Origin: Alloscardovia theropitheci
Lineage (GTDB): Bacteria; Actinomycetota; Actinomycetes; Actinomycetales; Bifidobacteriaceae
DNA length: 64,000 nt
Reading direction: 5' to 3'
Assembly (NCBI RefSeq): GCF_004332295.1
Contig: NZ_RXLP01000026.1
Location: 45,558-109,557, forward strand
Within the stretch, counting starts at the first letter, position 1. Each line of letters opens with the position of its first letter. Positions 28,293-37,850 of this stretch are shown here, piece by piece. The translations under genes were made by a program, and so were the position numbers. A model generated the notes under the pieces. That model had not been told where the DNA came from. It saw only the letters and a program-made list of their open reading frames with translations, and did not search any database.

Positions 28293-28949
28293 TTAGGCCT
28301 CCTTATCAGCAGTCTTAGCAGCAACGAAAGCTTCAAAGCCTTCCTTGGTGAAGACGACATCTTCAGCGGTAACTACGTCATATGTGTTCAACTGATCTGC
28401 GAAGAGCACGTGTACGTAGGTGAGGTTACGAACAGAAAGCCATTCGTTGATATTCTCACGGGAAACTACAACGGTAGTAAAACGATTATCTACTACAGAA
28501 AGAGCTGCCTTTGCAGTCTTAGTAGATGGGGTTTCACCCAAACCGAAGTCAACTACGTGTACACGACCTGCATTGAAGCGATCAGAAAGCACATAGCGAA
28601 GAGCTGCTGCCTTCATCTTCTTTGGAGTGCGCTGTGTGTAGTCACGTGGTACTGGACCATGAACTACAGCACCACCAGCGAACTGAGGAGCACGAATGGA
28701 ACCCTGACGAGCACGACCGGTGCCCTTCTGCTTCCATGGCTTCTTGCCGCCGCCGGAGATACGAGCGCGGTTCTTTACAGCATGAGTGCCCTGACGAGCA
28801 GCTGCTAGCTGTGCAATTACAACCTGGTGTACGAGTGGAACGTGTGCACGCACTACATCCTGCTCAATACCGAAAAGCTCTACAGGAGCTTCTACAGAAC
28901 CAGCTGCCTTACCGTTAGCATCGGTGATGTTCAAAGTTACGTTTGCCAT
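28293..28949 (-). CDS. rplD: 50S ribosomal protein L4
   Basis: 218 residues with the tunnel loop ([20 protein letters not shown]) and [18 protein letters not shown]. In E. coli L4 represses the S10 operon; no matching leader is recognised here. Confidence 0.97.
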   Translation of the reverse strand: MANVTLNITDANGKAAGSVEAPVELFGIEQDVVRAHVPLVHQVVIAQLAAARQGTHAVKNRARISGGGKKPWKQKGTGRARQGSIRAPQFAGGAVVHGPVPRDYTQRTPKKMKAAALRYVLSDRFNAGRVHVVDFGLGETPSTKTAKAALSVVDNRFTTVVVSRENINEWLSVRNLTYVHVLFADQLNTYDVVTAEDVVFTKEGFEAFVAAKTADKEA

Positions 28950-28953
28950 AACC

Positions 28954-29604
28954 TTATGCTCCCTTCACAGCGGTACGTACTACAACGAGGGAACCCTTTG
29001 GTCCTGGAACTGCGCCTTTAACAGCAATAATGCCGTTTTCGACGTCAGAGGACACTACAGTCAAGTTGAGCGTGGTGTGGGTGTCATGACCCATACGACC
29101 AGCCATGCGCTTTCCCTTAAGAATACGGGATGGAGTTGCACATGCGCCTACAGAACCTGGGCGACGCTCATTCTTGTGGGAACCGTGAGTACGACGATAG
29201 GACTTGAAGCCCCAACGCTTGATTGTACCTGCAAAACCCTTACCCTTTGTAGTACCAGTAATATCTACTACTGCACCATCAGGGAAGATTTCTGCGGTAA
29301 GTTCCTGACCTGGCTCGTAGTTTTCAACGTCCTCAGTGCGGAACTCAACGAGGTGACGACGAGGAGTTACACCTGCCTTAGCAAAGTGACCTGCAAGTGG
29401 CTTTGTAACCTTAGTTGGGTCAATTGCGCCAAATGCAATCTGTACAGCCTTATAGCCGTCAGAATCCTCATTCTTTACAGCTGTTACAACGTTGGTGTCA
29501 ACTTCCACCAAAGTTACTGGAACGAAGAAACCGTTCTCATCCCATATCTGAGACATGCCGAGCTTCTTACCCAACAATGCCTGACGATTGTTCTTAGATA
29601 CCAT
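28954..29604 (-). CDS. rplC: 50S ribosomal protein L3
   Basis: 216 residues with [21 protein letters not shown], the central [17 protein letters not shown] loop and RMAGRMGHD. It is an early 50S assembly protein. Confidence 0.98.
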   Translation of the reverse strand: MVSKNNRQALLGKKLGMSQIWDENGFFVPVTLVEVDTNVVTAVKNEDSDGYKAVQIAFGAIDPTKVTKPLAGHFAKAGVTPRRHLVEFRTEDVENYEPGQELTAEIFPDGAVVDITGTTKGKGFAGTIKRWGFKSYRRTHGSHKNERRPGSVGACATPSRILKGKRMAGRMGHDTHTTLNLTVVSSDVENGIIAVKGAVPGPKGSLVVVRTAVKGA

Positions 29605-29616
29605 TTCTCCCCTCCC

Positions 29617-29925
29617 CTACAGCTTGATCTCGATATTTACGTCTGCTGGCAAATCGAGACGCATCAAAGAATCAACTGCCTTAGGAGTTGGATCAACGAT
29701 GTCAATAAGGCGCTTGTGAGTGCGCATCTCGAAGTGCTCGCGAGAATCCTTGTACTTATGAGGAGAACGGATAACAACAAATACGTTCTTCTCAGTAGGA
29801 AGTGGAACTGGGCCAACTACTGTTGCGCCTGCGTTCGTGACCGTTTCGACAATCTTCTTTGCCGACTGGTCGATGACCTCATGGTCATAGGACTTTAGCC
29901 TGATGCGGATTTTCTGTCCCGCCAT
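29617..29925 (-). CDS. rpsJ: 30S ribosomal protein S10
   Basis: 102 residues with [47 protein letters not shown] and [12 protein letters not shown]. It is the first gene of the ribosomal superoperon; the promoter must lie in the 396 bases upstream. Confidence 0.98.
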   Translation of the reverse strand: MAGQKIRIRLKSYDHEVIDQSAKKIVETVTNAGATVVGPVPLPTEKNVFVVIRSPHKYKDSREHFEMRTHKRLIDIVDPTPKAVDSLMRLDLPADVNIEIKL

Positions 29926-30321
29926 TCGCCGTCCGCCCTTTCTTGCGATCGATACATTTCCAACCTGTTTAGAGCACTAACCGGCAAACTTCGCCTCATG
30001 GACGAAATCCCATCAGTGCGTAACTAGCGGCACTTACCGCTGTTACGCTCGCTATTAAAGATATTAAGCATAAAATCATGCGAGCCTAAAACAGGCAACT
30101 CATATATTTAAGCACTACCTATACCCGAATTCATCCGGGCGTGTCGAATTCGACAATCCCGTGAATTTTCAACTGGTAGAAAATATTACATAGGTACATG
30201 CAATGAGTACGTGACTACAATACACGACGCTGTGAATTCGACATGCATACACCTATTTTATTTCTCATGACTCTTCGATCAACCGATTCATACAAACTTC
30301 CTCATTTCCACAGTTTTTCAT
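29926..30321. promoter_or_regulatory. Upstream control region of the S10 operon
   Basis: 396 bases without a gene. On the minus strand TATAGG (complement of about 30119-30124) with TCGACA 18 bases upstream is one possible promoter, giving a leader of nearly 200 bases. The region also holds the palindrome at 30142-30155 and a second AATTCGACA at 30234-30242. Confidence 0.35.
30142..30155. promoter_or_regulatory. 14-bp perfect palindrome upstream of rpsJ
   Basis: TGTCGAATTCGACA is its own reverse complement. A second copy of its right half (AATTCGACA, preceded by TGTG) is 87 bases away. It overlaps the only plausible -35 area, so it could be an operator; the binding protein is unknown. Confidence 0.4.
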
Positions 30322-30918
30322 TTACTCCATATCTACATCAAGTTGCTTCCAATCCACAAGAATTCCACTATGCCTATATACGTTGATTTTTACCCATCTC
30401 TTCTCCATAGACTTCAACGAATCAATAACATGAGATTCAGATGTTTGCACTTGGGCTTGTATCTCTTCATCGAGCTTTCCATCTTCAAAATTTATTTCTA
30501 AAGTATTTGCTTTTAGTCTTCGCTTATTCACCGATTGCACATATGCTGTCGTACTATACGGCCCTTCTACGATATCCAGTATCGTCGTTTTTATTGATTT
30601 ATTCATCACCACGTATCCCGCAAAAAGTCCTAAACACATTACAATTATCGCAATAATTACAGTGATCGATTTTTTCCGTACACTTGTTCTCACCTTTATA
30701 ACCGTGTTTATGCCAAAACCCGTTATAAGAATACAGAGTATAAGGCCTAGGATATCTTGTACTGCTTGTCTTGCTAATGCTGCGACTCCAATTGTGTCCA
30801 TTGTCCGCAATGCAATCAGCAGCACAAAACTCACGCTGTACAGTAGAAAACCTACCCGTTTGAAAGGCATGTCAGTACTTTGCAACTTCAACCATGAAGA
30901 CTGCTTCGTCTCTTCCAT
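30322..30918 (-). CDS. Uncharacterised membrane protein with C-terminal extracytoplasmic domain
   Basis: I do not recognise a named family with confidence. The 198-residue protein has three likely membrane segments (about residues 22-40, 48-66 and 84-104), then a soluble domain of about 90 residues. That domain begins GPYSTTAYVQSVNKRR and ends KINVYRHSGILVDWKQL. The same plan occurs in the next gene, whose domain shows a similar order of blocks, and both resemble DUF3592-type modules only loosely. The ATG at 30918 is preferred over a TTG two codons upstream. No ribosome site is visible, so it may be leaderless. Confidence 0.7.
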   Translation of the reverse strand: MEETKQSSWLKLQSTDMPFKRVGFLLYSVSFVLLIALRTMDTIGVAALARQAVQDILGLILCILITGFGINTVIKVRTSVRKKSITVIIAIIVMCLGLFAGYVVMNKSIKTTILDIVEGPYSTTAYVQSVNKRRLKANTLEINFEDGKLDEEIQAQVQTSESHVIDSLKSMEKRWVKINVYRHSGILVDWKQLDVDME

Positions 30919-31009
30919 ACACAATATTTTACTGACTCACGTCGAATACAATATCGTTTTTCGCGTTTCAGTTTTAAACTAATATATAGTTGCCCAACGG
31001 GAAACAACT

Positions 31010-31708
31010 TTACAAATTCTCAAATCTGACGAACACGTGACTTCGGGGATAATATGTTAATTTCCCAATTTCTTTATTACCCATCAATTCGTATGCTGTT
31101 AAATAATCTTGCTCATAGATTGTCACTTTATATCGTTCATCTACGTGTCCATCTTTTGCGCAAAACGTGACGTCAATACGACTTCTCCCATAACGTGAAT
31201 TATGCCTACTTGTGCCACACATATACGCTTGAACAGTTACTGAACCAGCACGAAAATCAGAAATACTATTAGCTGCATCTACACCATATATTCCGATAAA
31301 TATGAAAGAAAAAATGAGGACGACAATAGAAGATTTAAGCGAATTAGAATAATCTTTTTCTTTTTCTTCATCTCCGTATACTGGTTCCTTGTAAGGATCA
31401 GTCATGAACTCGCTTGAAGTTTGCACACTTGGCACCGCAGTTATATCTGATTCTTCTTTAGCTTTATATTTTCTGTATGCTCGAAGAAGTACGTACGTAT
31501 TTAATATTATGAGAAGCACGAATACGCATACATAAGCTATGGTTCCAATCATCATATTACGTAAACCACGAGCGCCAATGCTGATCGGCCTATGATAGAG
31601 TTCAGGAAATACACAAATTACACCAAGAGTAATAATGCTGAATAAGTTTATAATTTTGCTAACACTCATTGCCTGTGCGAAATCATTCCTTTGACGCTTA
31701 CCAAACAC
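31010..31708 (-). CDS. Uncharacterised membrane protein, similar in plan to its neighbour
   Basis: The family is not recognised. It has 232 residues from a GTG start. Two membrane segments lie near residues 20-35 and 50-75, followed by an acidic cytoplasmic linker (SEFMTDPYKEPVYGDEEKEK), a third segment near 128-145, and an extracytoplasmic domain from GSVTVQAYMCG to HVFVRFENL. The tail GKLTYYPRSHVFV is reminiscent of the end of DUF3592 modules. The build parallels the 30322 gene, so they may be distant duplicates. It is encoded 91 bases upstream of that gene. Confidence 0.7.
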   Translation of the reverse strand: MFGKRQRNDFAQAMSVSKIINLFSIITLGVICVFPELYHRPISIGARGLRNMMIGTIAYVCVFVLLIILNTYVLLRAYRKYKAKEESDITAVPSVQTSSEFMTDPYKEPVYGDEEKEKDYSNSLKSSIVVLIFSFIFIGIYGVDAANSISDFRAGSVTVQAYMCGTSRHNSRYGRSRIDVTFCAKDGHVDERYKVTIYEQDYLTAYELMGNKEIGKLTYYPRSHVFVRFENL

Positions 31709-31846
31709 ATAATATATTCTACTTCATTATTATTTGAGATTCAGCCTCTTACTATACAGCACAAAGGCATATCTCCTCATAACGATGCCGTATCATCTTC
31801 AACACCTAACTTCAGCACGTCAATAAATACACTTTGCTATGAAAAA

Positions 31847-31877
31847 GGTGGTATATAGTTCGACACTATATACCACC
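31847..31877 (-). terminator. Terminator of adhE
   Basis: GGTGGTATATAGT (31847-31859) is exactly complementary to 31865-31877, with a TCGAC loop and TTTTTC on the minus strand. It lies 44 bases past the adhE stop. Confidence 0.85.
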
Positions 31878-31920
31878 CAATGCGTTAGCAATATTCTTAT
31901 TTAATGATTACTGACACACT

Positions 31921-34647
31921 TTACTTTGCTTCTGCACGCTCTTCTCGTTCTGCACGCTCAGCACGAAGGTGCTTTCCTTCTTCCTGAGATACGCCATAGT
32001 ATGCAGCAATTGCGATATCCTTCATATCCTCGATCTGTGGAATACGAGGATTTGCTGGAGTGCACTGATCTTCGTATGCACGCATACCGATTTGATCAAG
32101 TACAGACCAGAAGTATTCTTCATCAACACCTGCCGCTTGGAAGGACTTATCCATACCGAGCTTGTTGTCACGATAGTCCTCAACAGCCACTGCCAAGTTC
32201 TCTACACCTTCTTCAGGCGTGGCTGCTGGAAGACCGAGCTGCTTTGCAATATCTTGATAACGTTCAGGAGCTACATACTTATCGTACTTTGGCCAAGAAA
32301 TTGGCTCCAATGGAGTTTGACCGTTGTAACGAATGACATATGGAAGCAGGATTGAATTGCATCGACCGTGTGCTACATGGCACAGTGCACCAATAGTATG
32401 TGCCATCGAGTGGCACATTCCAAGGAATGCAGATCCAAATGCCATACCAGCCATGGTTGCCGCATTATGAACCTTCTCTTGAGCAGCTGGATTTGATTGG
32501 CCTTCATTGACAGAAGCTGCCAGATTCTCCCACAAGAGCTTTACACTATGCAACGCCATACCATCTGTAAAGTCATTTGCATATGCGGAAACATAAGCTT
32601 CCATCGCGTGAGTAATAGCATCAAAACCTGAATCAGATGCAACTCGACGTGGCTGTGTACGTGCAAGAACAGGGTCAACGACTGCTACCGAAGGAGTCAA
32701 AGAGTAGTCTGTAATTGGATACTTAATTCCAGTCTTGGTATCAGTAATAACAGCGTATGGAGTTACTTCAGAACCAGTACCAGAAGTTGTTGGCACACAA
32801 ACAAGCTTTGCCTTCTTTCCGAGTTCTGGCAAACGGAATGCGCGCTTACGAATATCAAAGAACTTTTCACGGATATCGCGGAACTCAATTTCTGGGTGTT
32901 CGTAGAGCAACCACATAATCTTCGCAGCATCCATTGGAGAACCACCGCCAATAGCGATAATCGTATCTGGCTGGAATTCATCACGCATCATTGCTGCGCC
33001 ACGCTCAACAGTTTCGATAGAAGGCTCTGGCTCGACATAGTCGATAATTCGCCATTCAACCTTATTCAAACGTTGCTGAAGCTGTGCAATTGCCTTATCA
33101 ATAATTCCAAGGTCAAGGATTGTCTTATCGCAAACGAATACAACGCGGTTGACGCCAACCATATCGCGAAGATAACGAATTGCATTAGGCTCAAAATAAG
33201 TCTTAGGTGGAATCTTGAACCACTGCATGTTGTTGTTCCTTCTTGCTACACGCTTTATATTAATAAGGTTAACTGCTTGTACGTTTCCAGCTACTGAATT
33301 TCCACCGTAAGAACCGCATCCTAAGGTCAAAGATGGAGCGATTGCGTTGTAGATATCGCCGATACCACCTAAGGATGAAGGGGAATTCCAAATAACGCGG
33401 CATGCATGCATGCGCAAACCGTATTCACGAACTAATGCTTCGTTATTGGTGTGAATTGCAGCCGTATGACCTTCACCATACTTGAGCATCTGCTCGCACA
33501 GTTCAAATGCTTGATCCTTGTCCTCTGCACGTAAGATAGCGTGAACAGGGCCTAGCTTTTCCAAAGTTAATGGCTCATTCTCGCCAACTTCCTTGCACTC
33601 TGCAGCGATAATAACAGTATCTTCCGGAATTTCAATTCCTGCTTGCTGAGCGATCCATAATGGGGACTTTCCAGGGACTTTCGAATTAAGGCTAGGCTTT
33701 GTGCCGTCTTTTGTATAAGCGGTCGTTCCGAACATGAACTTTTCGAGCTTTGCCTTATCTTCACCGGAGACGATGTACGTGTGACGAGCTTTGAGCTTTT
33801 CAATCAAATCATCGTAAATATCAGTATGAGCGATAATCGCCTGCTCAGTAGCGCAAATCATACCGTAATCGAAGCGCTTTGACAGAACCAAATCATTGAC
33901 CGCGCGATCAAGGTCTACATCTTTATCTACATAAGCAGGAGCATTACCAGCACCCACGCCAAGAGCAGGCTTGCCAGATGAGTATGCGGCCTTTACCATT
34001 CCAGGACCACCGGTTGCCAAAATGGTCGCAACCCCAGGATGCTTCATTAATGCGCCAGTGGCTTCAATTGATGGATGCTCAATCCACTGAATACAATCCT
34101 TTGGAGCGCCTGCAGCTACAGCAGCATCACGTACAATCTTTGCCGCAGCCTTGGAGCACTCCTGTGCAAATGGATGGAATCCAAATACGATCGGGCAACG
34201 AGTTTTCAAAGCGATAAGAGCCTTGAATATTGTGGTTGAAGTAGGGTTAGTTACTGGGGTAACACCCGCTACAACACCTACAGGCTCTGCAATTTCAGTA
34301 ATTCCATCAACATCATTCTCGCTGATGATACCCACGGTACGCTGGTTTGCTAAGTGATGTGTGATATGCTCACATGCGAAGATGTTCTTTGTAGCTTTAT
34401 CTTCGACCATGCCACGCCCTGTTTCATCAACAGCGAGCTTTGCAAGCTCCAGATGAGCATGTAACGCATCAATTGAAGCCTTTGCTACGATATAGTCAAT
34501 CTTCTTCTGATCAAAACTCTGATATTCATCAAGAGCGACAAGTGCGCGCTTAACGAGTGCGTCTACTTCTTTTTCTGCATCAGACATAACTGGTTCAGTT
34601 TCTGTGTCCTTTACCGGTTCCTGTGCTTTGGTAGCTGTCTTTGCCAC
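31921..34647 (-). CDS. adhE: Bifunctional acetaldehyde-CoA/alcohol dehydrogenase
   Basis: This 908-residue fusion reduces acetyl-CoA to ethanol with two NADH. The N-terminal aldehyde dehydrogenase half (about residues 25-450) carries catalytic Cys265 in YGMICATEQ; the iron-dependent alcohol dehydrogenase half follows (GGGSPMDAAK, then GMCHSMAHTIGALCHVAHGRCN with iron-binding histidines). Translation starts at GTG with GAGGAGG upstream. A Glu/Arg-rich C-terminal tail is present. In bifidobacterial fermentation this enzyme re-oxidises NADH. It is transcribed alone, with its own terminator, and has a 15-bp inverted repeat 92-124 bases upstream. Confidence 0.97.
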   Translation of the reverse strand: MAKTATKAQEPVKDTETEPVMSDAEKEVDALVKRALVALDEYQSFDQKKIDYIVAKASIDALHAHLELAKLAVDETGRGMVEDKATKNIFACEHITHHLANQRTVGIISENDVDGITEIAEPVGVVAGVTPVTNPTSTTIFKALIALKTRCPIVFGFHPFAQECSKAAAKIVRDAAVAAGAPKDCIQWIEHPSIEATGALMKHPGVATILATGGPGMVKAAYSSGKPALGVGAGNAPAYVDKDVDLDRAVNDLVLSKRFDYGMICATEQAIIAHTDIYDDLIEKLKARHTYIVSGEDKAKLEKFMFGTTAYTKDGTKPSLNSKVPGKSPLWIAQQAGIEIPEDTVIIAAECKEVGENEPLTLEKLGPVHAILRAEDKDQAFELCEQMLKYGEGHTAAIHTNNEALVREYGLRMHACRVIWNSPSSLGGIGDIYNAIAPSLTLGCGSYGGNSVAGNVQAVNLINIKRVARRNNNMQWFKIPPKTYFEPNAIRYLRDMVGVNRVVFVCDKTILDLGIIDKAIAQLQQRLNKVEWRIIDYVEPEPSIETVERGAAMMRDEFQPDTIIAIGGGSPMDAAKIMWLLYEHPEIEFRDIREKFFDIRKRAFRLPELGKKAKLVCVPTTSGTGSEVTPYAVITDTKTGIKYPITDYSLTPSVAVVDPVLARTQPRRVASDSGFDAITHAMEAYVSAYANDFTDGMALHSVKLLWENLAASVNEGQSNPAAQEKVHNAATMAGMAFGSAFLGMCHSMAHTIGALCHVAHGRCNSILLPYVIRYNGQTPLEPISWPKYDKYVAPERYQDIAKQLGLPAATPEEGVENLAVAVEDYRDNKLGMDKSFQAAGVDEEYFWSVLDQIGMRAYEDQCTPANPRIPQIEDMKDIAIAAYYGVSQEEGKHLRAERAEREERAEAK

Positions 34648-34738
34648 GAGTGACCTCCTCAGGTCGTCCAGACTGCAACGTCTTTTTTGTTATATAGGTC
34701 ACTTTAAGGATAAAAAATACGACATGCAAGCTAACTAC

Positions 34739-34771
34739 ATAACTTTCGTAAAGCTACTTTACGAAAGTTAT
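34739..34771. promoter_or_regulatory. 15-bp inverted repeat upstream of adhE
   Basis: ATAACTTTCGTAAAG (34739-34753) is exactly mirrored at 34757-34771 around CTA. It lies between adhE and the end of the sortase operon. No T-run follows on the minus strand, so an operator for adhE is as likely as a weak terminator. It does not match the usual Rex site. Confidence 0.45.
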
Positions 34772-34866
34772 TTCCCTCACCAAATACATACAGATTTTAG
34801 TACTTCTATCGCGGTTCCTTTCGAGTCGTAAGACACTTTGGGCTCTTCTATGACCGTTGATTACCA

Positions 34867-35823
34867 TCAACTAATATCCTTATTATCATTGGTTATGCGC
34901 ATATTTTTCATACCCGTGTGAATATTTTTACGAAGCAAAAATATCATACTGATCAAAGCGATAATAACGCATAATGAAATAGCGCAAGCAATGATATAAC
35001 GCCGTTGCATCTCATAAATCTCGTCAAGAGGTGATTCATGAGACGGCGCATAGGCAATTCTATATCCCGTAATGAGTAAACGGTGAGAATTCACTCCCAA
35101 AGGTGTACACGTAAGCAACGACGCCAAATCTTTCCCCGATTCCACGAGAATTGGTGCGAAATCATTTGGTTCAATCACCTCTATGCTATTAACTTTATAT
35201 GCTAGAACAAGATTCAAGGTATGAATATAAAAGACATCTCCTTTTTTTATCTGATCAGCATCGGTAAGGATTTTCTTATCCGGCAGCCCCCTATGTCCAG
35301 CGAGGACCGTGTGCGTACTTGGCCCACCTACAGGAAGCGAAGTTCCCTCCATATGCCCCATTCCCTCACTGAGAACCTCATCAGATGTTCCAGCGTAAAT
35401 CGGTAATTTTTGTTTGATTGCTGGTATATCGATATACCCAATTTTTTCTTTAACCTCGAGCATGCGAGCATATTCTTTTATTCCTTCCTTTTTCTGGGAT
35501 GGAGTGAATGGCTCGACAAGTTTTGAGCTATCAAGCGCAGCATTATATGCTCGAGCGAGCTTAATCTTTTTATCGATTTCTTGCTCAGAAATAGATTTAA
35601 CGGATTGATCATAATCCGCAATCTCCTTTTGAGCATCAAAAGTGTAATAAACATTTGAAATCGTTGGGTATAAAAAGATACCCAAACCTAAAATAAAAAT
35701 GCCTACTGCAATAATTAAATTTGCTTTTTTACGCTTTTGAGTATTCTGCGGGTTTGGCTGAGACGCTGATTGTGAAAAAATTTGCTCATTGTGACTATCG
35801 TGTGAACTATGGTTCATCATCAT
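34867..35823 (-). CDS. Class C (pilin) sortase, second copy
   Basis: This 318-residue membrane transpeptidase has membrane segments near residues 34-54 and 272-293 and the catalytic set His177 (LAGHRG), Cys239 (SLLTCTP) and Arg248 (SHRLLITGYR). A lid-like motif, EPF, is at 104-106. It is the last gene of the pilus operon and overlaps the previous sortase by 17 bases, starting in a run of three ATG codons. Class C sortases polymerise pilin subunits through isopeptide bonds. It is clearly homologous to the 35807 enzyme. Confidence 0.95.
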   Translation of the reverse strand: MMMNHSSHDSHNEQIFSQSASQPNPQNTQKRKKANLIIAVGIFILGLGIFLYPTISNVYYTFDAQKEIADYDQSVKSISEQEIDKKIKLARAYNAALDSSKLVEPFTPSQKKEGIKEYARMLEVKEKIGYIDIPAIKQKLPIYAGTSDEVLSEGMGHMEGTSLPVGGPSTHTVLAGHRGLPDKKILTDADQIKKGDVFYIHTLNLVLAYKVNSIEVIEPNDFAPILVESGKDLASLLTCTPLGVNSHRLLITGYRIAYAPSHESPLDEIYEMQRRYIIACAISLCVIIALISMIFLLRKNIHTGMKNMRITNDNKDIS

Positions 35824-36856
35824 TCACCGGCTTAGTCATAGTTTCGCCAGCAGTCTCTGGGCTATCCTCAGCCACTGCGCTATCCACAGCCACTGGGCTA
35901 TCCACAATATCAGTGACAACTTCAGGGACAGCTTCGTGAGACACATCATCGTATTTTTGCGCATTCTTTTCAACTAAATCTAAATGTTTCTTAAGCGCTA
36001 CACGACGTCGATACAAGAAAACAACGGCAATAACAAGAACAGAAATAATGACTAGCGACGCGTAGAAAAGATACTTATAGGTATACGCTAATCGATTTTC
36101 TGCAATAATTTTTTCGTCAACATTTGGCACATACGGTACACGATGTCCTCGTACGATTAAACGGTGTGAGTTGACATATAGCGGAGTACACGTCAAGAGT
36201 GTGACGTAATCATGCCCTGGAGAAATCAGTAATTGCGAAAAATCAGTTGGTTCGATAATCGAAATTTTATCCACTTGATATGCGAGAGTCGTCTTCACGT
36301 TATGGATATAAAACTTATCGCCACTTTTAAGATCTTTCAAATCCGTAAACAATCGTGCGGTCGGATAACCCGCATGCGCAGTCAGCACGGCATGAGTATT
36401 TTCGCCCCCGATAGGAAGTGATGTACCCTCTAAATGTCCCACACCTTTTTCGAGCACCTCTTGTGAGGTCCCCGCATACATAGGCAAGTCTTGATTGATT
36501 CGTGGGATTTCCACGTGGCCAATTTTTTCACGTATTTCCAGCATACGAGCGTATTCAGCGCGCCCAGCTTCTTTTTGCTCCTTACCGTACGGGTCTGTGA
36601 CCGTATTTGCGAGAGAAGCATTATATGCTGCCGCTAATTGTATACGCTTATCGATTTCTTCTTGCGTAATACTTTTTCGCGTCGTATCGAAATCAGCAAT
36701 CTGTCGTTGAGCATCAATTCGATAGTACATCTGCGCTGCATAAGGATAGAGCAATACGCACAATCCAATAGCAAAAATTATTGCCATTGTTATATTTATG
36801 ACAAGCCGCCTCTTATTTACACTTTTCATGTCATCATATGGCACCTTACTCGTCAC
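35807..36856 (-). CDS. Class C (pilin) sortase, first copy
   Basis: This 349-residue sortase has membrane helices near residues 18-42 and 255-275. Catalytic residues are His161 (LTAHAG), Cys223 (TLLTCTP) and Arg232 (SHRLIVRGHR), with a DPY lid at 88-90. An acidic Val/Glu/Asp-rich cytoplasmic tail of about 60 residues follows the second helix, absent from the other sortase. The GTG start overlaps the SpaA gene by 11 bases with GGAAAG upstream; an ATG at 36829 is the alternative. Confidence 0.94.
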   Translation of the reverse strand: MTSKVPYDDMKSVNKRRLVINITMAIIFAIGLCVLLYPYAAQMYYRIDAQRQIADFDTTRKSITQEEIDKRIQLAAAYNASLANTVTDPYGKEQKEAGRAEYARMLEIREKIGHVEIPRINQDLPMYAGTSQEVLEKGVGHLEGTSLPIGGENTHAVLTAHAGYPTARLFTDLKDLKSGDKFYIHNVKTTLAYQVDKISIIEPTDFSQLLISPGHDYVTLLTCTPLYVNSHRLIVRGHRVPYVPNVDEKIIAENRLAYTYKYLFYASLVIISVLVIAVVFLYRRRVALKKHLDLVEKNAQKYDDVSHEAVPEVVTDIVDSPVAVDSAVAEDSPETAGETMTKPVNDDEP

Positions 36857-37805
36857 GCTTCAACTTTCCATTTCGGACACATATGCCAAGAATAATTGCG
36901 CATATCACACAGACAGCTACAATAATAATCGATGCACCCGTTCTCGCTAACGGCGGCACACGATGATTGGTAATGACGATGACGTCATGCTGTTTATGCA
37001 CGTGCAAAGTCTCATCATGATTCGCATCAACAGTAAATAAGACCATATTTTCAGCAAGGGCATAACCTCTAGGCGCTTGAACCTCTTTGAGAGCATAGTG
37101 CCCATATGGCACATTCGTCACGCTGAATTCTCCGTCATCGCCCGATTGCACAGTTAGTAGACGTCCATCACGCTTATATGGTACATATTCTCCCGCATCA
37201 GTTTTTCGATACACTTCAAATACCGCTCCTCTCAGCGGCTTGCGTCGCGCATCATCTGATACCTTAAGGAAATAATAACTACCTACTGGCGTCTCTCGCT
37301 GCCCTATTGTCTTGGCTGTTATATCAAATTCTCTTACTGATCCAGCAGTGGAAGTATCGAGAATAAACTCAAATTTATTATCCTTTCCATTCACAGGTAG
37401 ATTTCCACGCACATAATAAATCCCTTCCGTAATTCCTTGAGCATACAGATACTGATTTTCGAGCATTATCGGAATATACGAAGACGTAAACCGTGTACGC
37501 AATTGCGCTTCAGATTCATTATGTAAAGTCTCTAATGTGGTCTGAAGGTCGTTATTTATCAGTTGATGACGATTTAACGACCACATTTCAAGTTTCAACG
37601 CAGAATGATCGGCTGTCGGCCCTGAATAATGAGCTAAAATCTCTTCGTATTTGTCAATATGTATCTTAAGGGAGTATGTCTCTGAAACGGCCATGGCGAG
37701 CTGGGTGTTGGAAGAGATAACAACACCCAGCACCATGGCACACAGAGACAGGAAAGCGGCAAACAACAAAATTGCTTGACGAATATGCGGATTATGCAGC
37801 TTCAT
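36846..37805 (-). CDS. Minor pilin / SpaA-domain wall-anchored protein
   Basis: 319 residues: signal peptide (about 1-40), a middle beta domain, one SpaA/Cna-B domain (GAVFEVYRKTDAGEY to HYALKEVQAPRGYALAENMV, about 190-265) with the Glu of the E-box, then the sorting signal LARTG at 286-290, a hydrophobic stretch and a charged tail. It is probably the basal or accessory pilin joined to the shaft by one of the class C sortases encoded downstream. Confidence 0.88.
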   Translation of the reverse strand: MKLHNPHIRQAILLFAAFLSLCAMVLGVVISSNTQLAMAVSETYSLKIHIDKYEEILAHYSGPTADHSALKLEMWSLNRHQLINNDLQTTLETLHNESEAQLRTRFTSSYIPIMLENQYLYAQGITEGIYYVRGNLPVNGKDNKFEFILDTSTAGSVREFDITAKTIGQRETPVGSYYFLKVSDDARRKPLRGAVFEVYRKTDAGEYVPYKRDGRLLTVQSGDDGEFSVTNVPYGHYALKEVQAPRGYALAENMVLFTVDANHDETLHVHKQHDVIVITNHRVPPLARTGASIIIVAVCVICAIILGICVRNGKLKRDE

Positions 37806-37850
37806 GTTCGTTGCCTTCCTTATCTACTGGTGTACAAAATTGTGTACGAA

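Noticed and set aside
28924-29898. Long plus-strand frame opposite rplC and rpsJ
   Set aside because: Mirror of strongly conserved genes; composition shows no protein-like features.
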